46,722 nucleotides of DNA, taken from contig CALGRR010000120.1 of NCBI GenBank assembly GCA_937880805.1, positions 1 through 46,722 on the forward strand. Direction: 5' to 3'. Both the position numbers and the translations under genes were made by a program. The DNA is from an uncultured Clostridia bacterium (GTDB taxonomy: Bacteria; Bacillota; Clostridia; Oscillospirales; Acutalibacteraceae). Position 1 is the first letter of the stretch; each line of letters starts with the position of its first letter. This document shows positions 23,314 through 30,299 of this stretch, one piece after another. The notes below the pieces were generated by a model. That model had not been told where the DNA came from and did not search any database. It saw nothing but the letters and a program-made list of their open reading frames with translations.

Positions 23314-25773
23314 TTATTTCACTATTCCTTCAAGGAAGTTGGTTTCGGTTGCATAGCCTTCGCTGTTTATGCGGAAGGTTTTGGTTTCAAGCTTTTTGAA
23401 ATCCGAATAGAAGCCTGCATTGACTATATCGCAGACTATCGCTGCTCTCACGGGCTTGCCTTCAGTTTCGCGAAGGCGGATTATTGCATCGCCCGAACCG
23501 TCCTCACAAAGCTTGAATGCAACAAGAGAAATGTTGGGCTTGTTAATGCTGATAAAGCTCTTCTTTGCGGGAAGGCTGCCTTTATGGTAGCCAACGGGAA
23601 CCGCAGCAAGCTTGCAGTTAAGCATTGCCGCCTGCTTCTGCACTCCGCTGTTTTCCGCCTCGCCCTTATGAGGATAAACCGCATATTCAAATCTGTGCAA
23701 GCCTTCATCGGTATAGGTGAAATCTGCGGCGGGTCTGTCTGAATAATGGTCGGCAAAAATAGAATTTCTCAAAAGAGTGAGTCTTAAGGTGTTATCTGCA
23801 CAGTCATAGCTGTATTTTGCATCGCTGATAAGAGAAACACCTCTGCCCTCTGCGGTAACATCGCCCCAGGTGAGGGCGGGCTCTTCTTCGCCGTTGCAAG
23901 GTCTTTTGATGAATCCTGCGGGAATTTCATATGTTGAAATCGGATTTTCGCCCTTGATTGTAACGGGCATTTTGAGCATCGTCAAAGGCTCCTGCCAAAG
24001 GGTTCTGCACTTAACACGGAGCATTCTGCTGCCCGAAGCAAGAATGAAATCCTGATTAAGGTATGAGCCGTTATAAATATGCTTAACTCTCACAACAGCT
24101 CTTGCAAGTCCGTTTTCAACAAGCTCTATTGATTTAAGCTCCATTTTTGCAATTTCTTTATTGAACTTAAAGATATTGTGTGCCCAGGTATCAGGCTCGG
24201 AGTTATCGATTATTGAGGGCACGCAGAACTCGCCGCCAACATAATCATAGCCGTCTTCTTTTGAAACAAGGCTCTTTATTCCGCCGGTCTTTTCATCGAA
24301 AACAACCTTGAGATATTTGTTTTCTATTGCAAGTCCGTCTGCCGAAACATCGGTTGATTCTATTGAACATTCAACGCCTTCGGAATCGGCGTGCCAGAGC
24401 CAATAAACGGCATAGCCGAGTGCCGGCACCTTTGCTATAAACTCGGTGTCAAGGTGACTGTCGTTTGAGCGTGATGAACGCACATTCTGGAATATAACCT
24501 CATTGCCGTCGCAATCCGTTACTTTGGCTGAAGGATGATATGTTCTTACTGCGGATTCAACCTCGAATGAAAGAGGGTTGAAAACAATAACGGGTCTGGG
24601 GAATTTAAGGTTGCGGCAATGATGGCGTTCGTTGCAGGAAACAGATTCGGAAACGCCGTCAAGCCATGTGTTGACCTGACCTGCGATTTTAAGCATCGCT
24701 TTGTTCTCTTCCTTTGCAGCAATGCTCATTGCGTGACCCATTGTATCACGCACATCGTCATATGCTTCCATAATCGAGCATCCGCAGAGAATATCGTGGA
24801 ACTGATTGAAGCAGACCTCTTTCCAGGCTTCTCCGAAAGCGAGGGTTGCTGCGGGAAGATTTGAAATTGAAGCCGCTACGGTGTTCCATTTTTCTGCATT
24901 CTGAAGCCAGTATTCGGCTTTTCTGTTGAGCTGCTTTACCATTGATGTTGCCGAATAGCAGCCGCTTGCGTGGTGCTGAAGCTCATCATTCCAGGAAGGT
25001 ATATCCACTCTTGAAGCACAGAATTCATCAAAGAAATCATCGGGTGATGAAAATTCAAGCTCATAAAATCCGTCTTCTTCAAGCTTCTTAAGATGCTCTA
25101 TATCGCCCTTTGTGGGGCCGCCTCCGTGGTTTCCGACGCCATAGAAAAGCATCATTCCGTGACCGGTTTTATCAGCTCTTTCGTTAAGGTTTGCAAGAGC
25201 ACGGTCAATGCCGTTTTTGCCGGTTTCGGCATAGCCCGTGGGAATTCTGTAGGTGAGCACTCTTGAGCCGTCTGCACTGTCCCACCAGAAAAGGTTTTCG
25301 GGTATTTCTGCATTTTCGTGCATACCGGGACGCATCATAACATAGCATTTCATTCCGCCGTTCACAAGAATCTGAGGCATCATTGCGTTATGGCCGAAGG
25401 AATCAACATTATATCCGGTTGTGCAGATTTTGCCGAATTTTTCATAGTAATAAAGCTGGCTGTAAAGAGCCTGCCTTGCAAAGCTTTCACCGCTCGGCAT
25501 ATTGCAGTCGGGCTGAACCCACCAGCCGTTTACGGGCACCCATTTGCCCTTCTTCACAAGCTTTGTTATTTCTTCAAAAAGCTCGGGGTCAATCTCTTCA
25601 ACCCATTTATAGTATGATGCGGATGAGCAGGTGAAAACAAAGCCTTTATATTCTTTTATTCTGTCAACTGCACTCCGGAAGGTCTGCAAAACCTCTCCGC
25701 AGCCCTCCTGCCAACGCCAGAGCCAGATAGGGTCAAGATGTGCATTGCCTATAAGATGTATTTTATTACTCAT
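23314..25773 (-). CDS. GH38 alpha-mannosidase
   Basis: 819 residues from ATG 25771-25773, preceded by GAGGTG. Zinc ligands His12 and Asp14 are in IHLIGNAHLDPIWLWRW, the nucleophile is Asp124 in YNVDSFGHNA and a further His is in NHGGGPTKGD. The middle and C-terminal beta domains of GH38 follow. It removes alpha-linked mannose from N-glycan-type or other oligosaccharides; without a signal peptide it acts inside the cell on imported sugars. An alternative ATG at 25785 overlaps the previous stop as TAATG but has no ribosome site. It is co-transcribed with the uncharacterised 592-residue protein, so the two probably act on the same substrate. Confidence 0.94.
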   Translation of the reverse strand: MSNKIHLIGNAHLDPIWLWRWQEGCGEVLQTFRSAVDRIKEYKGFVFTCSSASYYKWVEEIDPELFEEITKLVKKGKWVPVNGWWVQPDCNMPSGESFARQALYSQLYYYEKFGKICTTGYNVDSFGHNAMMPQILVNGGMKCYVMMRPGMHENAEIPENLFWWDSADGSRVLTYRIPTGYAETGKNGIDRALANLNERADKTGHGMMLFYGVGNHGGGPTKGDIEHLKKLEEDGFYELEFSSPDDFFDEFCASRVDIPSWNDELQHHASGCYSATSMVKQLNRKAEYWLQNAEKWNTVAASISNLPAATLAFGEAWKEVCFNQFHDILCGCSIMEAYDDVRDTMGHAMSIAAKEENKAMLKIAGQVNTWLDGVSESVSCNERHHCRNLKFPRPVIVFNPLSFEVESAVRTYHPSAKVTDCDGNEVIFQNVRSSRSNDSHLDTEFIAKVPALGYAVYWLWHADSEGVECSIESTDVSADGLAIENKYLKVVFDEKTGGIKSLVSKEDGYDYVGGEFCVPSIIDNSEPDTWAHNIFKFNKEIAKMELKSIELVENGLARAVVRVKHIYNGSYLNQDFILASGSRMLRVKCRTLWQEPLTMLKMPVTIKGENPISTYEIPAGFIKRPCNGEEEPALTWGDVTAEGRGVSLISDAKYSYDCADNTLRLTLLRNSIFADHYSDRPAADFTYTDEGLHRFEYAVYPHKGEAENSGVQKQAAMLNCKLAAVPVGYHKGSLPAKKSFISINKPNISLVAFKLCEDGSGDAIIRLRETEGKPVRAAIVCDIVNAGFYSDFKKLETKTFRINSEGYATETNFLEGIVK

Positions 25774-25784
25774 ATCGCACCTCA

Positions 25785-27563
25785 TTATTCAAAGAATCCG
25801 AAAAATCTGCCCATCCAATAGGCAAATGTATAAACATAACAGCTTTCAACCACTCTGCTGCCGCCCGAATCCTCGTTTACAAGTGCAACGGGATTGCGGT
25901 CATACTTTGAAATGAATCTTTCATCGGGAGGAAGAAGAACGGAAATTTCGCTGTGACCAACCTCAAGCGGTTTAACAGGAATATCGTGTCTGCCTTTAAG
26001 GCTTACGCCCGAAGCAAGACGGCTTGCGTTTGTTCTGTAAAACCACATAGCAAGCTTATCCAAATCAATTTCCTCATCAGGGCAGGAAATTGCAAAAGGC
26101 AAATCATAGCCGGGATTATGCTCTCTTTCAAGCGATGTTCTCCAGGATTTGAAGCCCCTGCGGTATTTTTCAAGAAGCTCTTCATTTTTCTCAAGAGTGC
26201 ACAAGCCGAGGAAAGCACAAACGGCAAGCATATGATCGCCATACATAATATCTTCAACAAATTCAAGTCCCATTGACATTGTTGCGTGATAAAGACGGTC
26301 AAAATGCTTTTCGGGAAGGTCTGCATATCCCTTTTCGTTTATAAGATAATCATAGCTTTCCTTCCACTTGCCCTGCTCACCCGTTATTTCCATTGTTACA
26401 AGGTGATACATAAGCAGCTGTGCGGAATTAAGGCAGGCATCAACCCAGCCGAAATCGCTGTTGAAATAATCCTCATTCCACTTTGCCCAGGTTGTGGGCT
26501 TTCCGCTGTAATCAATAAGCTGATAGCCGTTATCGATAATATGATTCATCAGACCTTTTACCGAAAGCTTGATTAATTCATCAAGCTCCGCATCATCGCA
26601 GGCAAGATATTTATGGGCAAAAAGCATATTGAGAAAATGATGTGTAATCTCATCGCTGCTTGTGTCTGCTTTATAAATAATATCGTCATCCGTGTAGCCC
26701 AGATCGGTATAAAGCTTTGAAAGTCTTTCGGGAACCTTTGCCGAAGCATCAACTTCATAGCCTACGCAGTTCCTGTTCTTTGAATCGGTTGTTTCAAGGC
26801 AGTAAGCCTTTCCGTCTTTTCTTCTGAAGAACAATCCGTCATCGGGAACGGGTTCATCGGCAGCAAGATATGTTCTTGCGGCAAAGCCGTTTCCTCTGCC
26901 GTGAACGTGAAGAAGAAGCAGGCAAGCCTCAACAGTCCTTGTTGCAATCTCTTTTGCCTTAACGGTATCGGGATGCTCTTCGCCTTTTTCTTTTTTGAAG
27001 GTTGCATATTTGAAAATTTCACCCATTGCAAAGCCTGCGGTGAATGTTCCGTCATTATCCGAATGACCGTGAGGATAGCAGGTTTCGGGGTTGCCGGGCT
27101 GAGCCATCTGCCTCTGGCTTACCATACCTCTGCGGTCAACATATTTAAGAGTTTCTTCAAGAAGAATATCTGCCTTTTCTTCGGCGGAAAGCATCTTCAT
27201 TTCTATATGCACGGCACCCGTATCGGTGAGCACCCATACATTATCTCCTTCGGGAAGAATTGCTTTGATATTATTATCCTGCAAATCTCTGGGAGCACTG
27301 AAATACATCAGCTTATCTTCATCGATAGCGGCATTTTTATCGTAACGCACAAGACCTGTTTTTGCTCCGTACCATTCGATTTCTCCCGATTTCACGCTGC
27401 ATACATAATCACTCTTTTTTGAGGGCAGCGGAAGAGGAAAGCCTTCAAGGTCGGGGGCATCGGCTTTGCAGGAAAACAGCTCGGAGGGCACTCTTGAATC
27501 GGTGAGAGCATAGAAACTGCTGATTCTGCACAAATGAGGTTCAAGTTTATAAGGTGTTTTCAT
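25785..27563 (-). CDS. Uncharacterised 592-residue protein encoded with GH38; possible (alpha/alpha)6-barrel enzyme
   Basis: 592 residues, no signal peptide, start ATG 27561-27563 after AGGAG. I do not recognise a named family. The N-terminal part (to about 125) has short beta blocks, one of them NIKAILPEGDNVWVLTDTGA resembling a regulator-type propeller blade. The remainder (about 130-590) is mainly helical with aromatic-rich motifs such as PHGHSDNDGTFTAGFAMGEI, TTWAKWNEDYFNSDFGWVDA and HATMSMGLEFVEDIMYGDH, a look common in (alpha/alpha)6 glycosidases and lyases. Acidic and His residues in these motifs could be catalytic. It is the first gene of the GH38 operon behind its own promoter, which suggests a glycan-degrading role; this is inference. 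Confidence 0.7.
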   Translation of the reverse strand: MKTPYKLEPHLCRISSFYALTDSRVPSELFSCKADAPDLEGFPLPLPSKKSDYVCSVKSGEIEWYGAKTGLVRYDKNAAIDEDKLMYFSAPRDLQDNNIKAILPEGDNVWVLTDTGAVHIEMKMLSAEEKADILLEETLKYVDRRGMVSQRQMAQPGNPETCYPHGHSDNDGTFTAGFAMGEIFKYATFKKEKGEEHPDTVKAKEIATRTVEACLLLLHVHGRGNGFAARTYLAADEPVPDDGLFFRRKDGKAYCLETTDSKNRNCVGYEVDASAKVPERLSKLYTDLGYTDDDIIYKADTSSDEITHHFLNMLFAHKYLACDDAELDELIKLSVKGLMNHIIDNGYQLIDYSGKPTTWAKWNEDYFNSDFGWVDACLNSAQLLMYHLVTMEITGEQGKWKESYDYLINEKGYADLPEKHFDRLYHATMSMGLEFVEDIMYGDHMLAVCAFLGLCTLEKNEELLEKYRRGFKSWRTSLEREHNPGYDLPFAISCPDEEIDLDKLAMWFYRTNASRLASGVSLKGRHDIPVKPLEVGHSEISVLLPPDERFISKYDRNPVALVNEDSGGSRVVESCYVYTFAYWMGRFFGFFE

Positions 27564-27594
27564 ATTTGAACTCCTGTCTGTTAATGATATTTAT

Positions 27595-27623
27595 AATATA
27601 ACAGAGGTTGAAAATATATGCAA
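27595..27623 (-). promoter_or_regulatory. Sigma-A promoter of the mannosidase operon
   Basis: On the minus strand TTGCAT (27618-27623), 17-base spacer, TATATT (27595-27600), 32 bases before the start at 27563. It is divergent from the promoter at 27659. Confidence 0.7.
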
Positions 27624-27658
27624 TAATAATTTTATATATTTTCCGTTAAAATTGACAG

Positions 27659-27687
27659 TTTACATCCAAAGGCTGAAATGCTATAAT
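27659..27687 (+). promoter_or_regulatory. Sigma-A promoter of the DUF2156 gene
   Basis: TTTACA (27659-27664), 17-base spacer, TATAAT (27682-27687). The perfect TTGACA a few bases upstream (27652-27657) has a 24-base spacing and is not the working -35 box. Confidence 0.7.
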
Positions 27688-27731
27688 TATATGCGGATTT
27701 ACAAAATCACACACAAAAGCAGGTTGTTTTT

Positions 27732-28619
27732 ATGCTGAATTTCAAAAAAATAACATTAGAGGATATTCCGGTTTTAAAATCTTATTTTGAAGCTTATCCC
27801 AACAGACAGTGTGACCGCACGGCAGGTGCAATCGCAATGTGGAGAGATGTTTATTATAACTACTACGCTGTCACGCAGGGAACAATAATTCTTTCTTCAA
27901 AGCCCGACGGTGAATACAGCTTTTCATTCCCCATCGGCGAAAACCCCGAAAAAGCAATAAAAGAGCTTGAGGCTTTCTGCAAAGAGTTTTCAATTCCTAT
28001 GAGATTTTTCGGAGTAAGCTGCGAAGAAAAGAATATTCTGCTCGGATTTTACCCCGAAAGTGAGTTTCAATCAAACCGTGACAGATTTGATTATCTTTAT
28101 GATAAAACCGCTATTCTCACTCTCATCGGCAAAAAATACAGCACCCAGCGGAACCACATAAATAAATTCAAAAAGCTCTATTCCGATTGGAATTTCGAGA
28201 AAATAACAGCAGAAAACATTCCCGAAATCATCGAGTTCACAAAAAGATTTACTTTTAATTCATCAAAGAAAGATGAAGAGGCAGACAAAGAGCTGGAGCT
28301 TTGCTGCGAGGTGCTCGAAAACTATGATGCATTCGGAATGTTCGGCGGTGCGTTGAGAATTGACGGCAAAATCGCAGGCTACTCAATCGGCGAAATAATC
28401 GGTGACACCCTCTTCTGCCACATAGAAAAGGCGGATATTTCATATCACGGTGCATACCAGATGGTAACAAATCAGTTTTTGCGTATGTTTGCCGAATCGG
28501 ATGAAATAAAATTTGTTAACCGCGAAGATGACTGCGGTGACGAAGGCTTGAGAAAATCAAAGCTTTCGTATAATCCCGTTGAGTTAATAGAAAAAATAGA
28601 AGTTAAAGTAAAACTATAG
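27732..28619 (+). CDS. DUF2156 (phosphatidylglycerol lysyltransferase-type acyltransferase fold) protein
   Basis: 295 residues matching the soluble DUF2156/LPG-synthase C-terminal domain: FKKITLEDIPVLKSYFEAYP at the start, KYSTQRNHINKFKKLYSDW in the middle and HIEKADISYHGAYQMVTNQF with FVNREDDCGDEGLRKSKLSY at the end. The fold is a double GNAT-like domain that in MprF transfers an aminoacyl group from tRNA to lipid. This protein has no membrane helices, and the substrate of the stand-alone group is unknown. It has its own promoter and terminator. The ribosome site is weak (AGG before TTGTTTTT). Confidence 0.85.
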   Translation: MLNFKKITLEDIPVLKSYFEAYPNRQCDRTAGAIAMWRDVYYNYYAVTQGTIILSSKPDGEYSFSFPIGENPEKAIKELEAFCKEFSIPMRFFGVSCEEKNILLGFYPESEFQSNRDRFDYLYDKTAILTLIGKKYSTQRNHINKFKKLYSDWNFEKITAENIPEIIEFTKRFTFNSSKKDEEADKELELCCEVLENYDAFGMFGGALRIDGKIAGYSIGEIIGDTLFCHIEKADISYHGAYQMVTNQFLRMFAESDEIKFVNREDDCGDEGLRKSKLSYNPVELIEKIEVKVKL

Positions 28620-28626
28620 AAAAACT

Positions 28627-28657
28627 GCTCGGATACTCACGGTATCCGAGCTTTTTT
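28627..28657 (+). terminator. Intrinsic terminator
   Basis: Ten-base stem GCTCGGATAC / GTATCCGAGC followed by six T, eight bases after the DUF2156 stop. Confidence 0.9.
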
Positions 28658-28689
28658 ATGCCAAAAATCTGCCATTATTTTTGTGCATT

Positions 28690-28765
28690 TTGTTGCTCGA
28701 TTTTTCTGTAAAAACAAAATTATTGTTGCTCTATACGATTTTGTTTCACATCGCTTTAAATCGCT
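28690..28765. repeat. Paired direct repeats upstream of the VOR operon promoter
   Basis: TTGTTGCTC occurs at 28690-28698 and 28723-28731 (33 bases apart, about three turns), and ATCGCT at 28750-28755 and 28760-28765 (10 apart). All lie just upstream of the -35 box at 28776. They could be binding sites for an unknown regulator; the rest of the 28658-28775 gap shows only AT-rich sequence. Confidence 0.35.
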
Positions 28766-28775
28766 GAATTATTTG

Positions 28776-28804
28776 TTGACAAGCTCCACCTCTTTATATA
28801 TAAT
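28776..28804 (+). promoter_or_regulatory. Consensus sigma-A promoter of the eight-gene LeuA-like/VOR operon
   Basis: TTGACA (28776-28781), exactly 17 bases, TATAAT (28799-28804): a perfect match in both boxes. The leader to the ATG at 28884 is about 70 bases, with AAAAAGGAGAG as ribosome site. The strength implies high expression of the operon. Confidence 0.9.
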
Positions 28805-28883
28805 ATAGGAATACTGTAATAGAGTGAAAGTTTTCTCTTTTGCAGGATACGCTGTTTTTTTAGAAAAAGGAGAGATTTAGCAA

Positions 28884-30299
28884 ATGAAAAAAATCACTAT
28901 CGCAGACGCGACCCTCAGAGAAGGCTCACGCAGAGGCGAGCTTGCCCTCAGCTTTAAGGAAAAGCTCGAAATTGCAAAGCTTCTTGACGCACTTAACGTT
29001 GATGTAATCGAGGCGGCACCCATTGCCGACGAAAAAATCGACACTCTCGTTTTACGCACAATCAGTCCCCTCCTAAAAAACAGCATTCTATCCTGCCCCG
29101 TAGGCTCAACAGTTGAAGAAGCAGACAGAGCAATGAGCTCCATCTCGGGAGCAAAGAAGCCGAGACTTCTTGTTTCTCTTCCCGTTTCAACAGTTCAGAT
29201 GGAGTATCTCTGCCACAAAAAGCCTGCTGCAATGCTTGAGCTTATCGCAACCCTCACAGCTCACTGTGCTTCACTCTGCGGCGATGTTGAATTTGCTGCG
29301 GTTGATGCAACAAGAGCAGAAAAAAGCTATCTTTTTGAAGCGGTAAAAGCCGCAATTTCAAACGGTGCAAAAACCGTTACTCTTTGTGACACGGCAGGAG
29401 CATTGCTCCCCTCCGAATTCACGGCACTCATCGAAGAGCTTTATGAAGCTGTTCCCGAAGCAAAGGATATTGCTCTTTGTGCAGAATGCAGCAACGCACT
29501 TGATATGGCAAATGCCTGCGTTTTCTCTTGCATTTCGGCAGGTGCAACACAGGTTAAAACCTGTGTTGGCAGCGATGCCCTTCCTTCACTTGAAAGCGTT
29601 ATGAAGGCTCTTCAGGTCAAGGGGCACACTCTTGATGTGAGCTATGATGTTAATTCAATGGCAATCAACAGCTCGGCAAGCAAAATTCTTCGCATAACAA
29701 ACACGAAGCATAATTCAAACTCACCCTTTGAAAACGGTGTCGGCGGCACGGCAGGCAATGTTCTTCTTGACTCCACCGCTGATATTTCCAAGGTAAGCAA
29801 GGCGATTGTTACTCTCGGATATGAGCTTTCCGAAGACGATACAGCAAAGGTTTATGAAGCATTCAGCTCCCTTGCGGGCAAAAAGCAAATCGGCAGCAAA
29901 GAGCTTGATGCCATTGTTGCAACCGTTGCTCTTCAGGTTCCGCCCACATACAGACTTCAGAGCTATGTTATAAACAGCGGCAATATTATTTCATCAACCG
30001 CAAACATTGTTCTTGAAAAGGGCAGCAGAACTCTCAAGGCAGTTGCAATCGGCGACGGACCCATCGACGCTGCGTTCCTTTCGGTTGAGCAGGTTATCGG
30101 TCATCACTATGAGCTTGACGATTTCCAGATTCAGTCTGTTACCGAAGGCAGAGAAGCTATGGGTGAAGCCCTTGTTAAGCTTCGTTCAAACGGTAAGGTT
30201 TATTCGGGCAAAGGCATTTCAACCGACATTATCGGAGCAAGCATAACAGCCTATCTCAATGCCCTTAATAAAATTGTTTATGAGGAGAGTAATATATGA
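28884..30299 (+). CDS. LeuA-like protein with altered metal site (isopropylmalate synthase superfamily)
   Basis: 471 residues: an HMGL-like TIM barrel (about 1-260), a linker (to about 365) and a C-terminal LeuA allosteric/dimer domain (about 368-465, ending TDIIGASITAYLNALNKI). The barrel keeps DATLREG (catalytic-type Arg12), DATRAEKSYLFEAVKAAISN and CDTAGALLPSEF. The divalent-metal ligands of true synthases are changed: the Asp of RDG is Glu13, the HxH pair is Cys199-Ala-Glu201, and the GxGERxGN motif is replaced near 227-236 (CVGSDALPSL). So classical 2-isopropylmalate, homocitrate or citramalate synthesis is doubtful. A new Claisen or retro-Claisen activity, another metal, or a regulatory leucine-sensing role are possible. 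It heads the operon; its stop overlaps the next start (ATGA). Confidence 0.85.
   Translation: MKKITIADATLREGSRRGELALSFKEKLEIAKLLDALNVDVIEAAPIADEKIDTLVLRTISPLLKNSILSCPVGSTVEEADRAMSSISGAKKPRLLVSLPVSTVQMEYLCHKKPAAMLELIATLTAHCASLCGDVEFAAVDATRAEKSYLFEAVKAAISNGAKTVTLCDTAGALLPSEFTALIEELYEAVPEAKDIALCAECSNALDMANACVFSCISAGATQVKTCVGSDALPSLESVMKALQVKGHTLDVSYDVNSMAINSSASKILRITNTKHNSNSPFENGVGGTAGNVLLDSTADISKVSKAIVTLGYELSEDDTAKVYEAFSSLAGKKQIGSKELDAIVATVALQVPPTYRLQSYVINSGNIISSTANIVLEKGSRTLKAVAIGDGPIDAAFLSVEQVIGHHYELDDFQIQSVTEGREAMGEALVKLRSNGKVYSGKGISTDIIGASITAYLNALNKIVYEESNI

Noticed and set aside
27652..27657. Perfect TTGACA before the DUF2156 gene as -35 box
   Set aside because: Spacing of 24 bases to TATAAT is too long; TTTACA at 27659 has 17.
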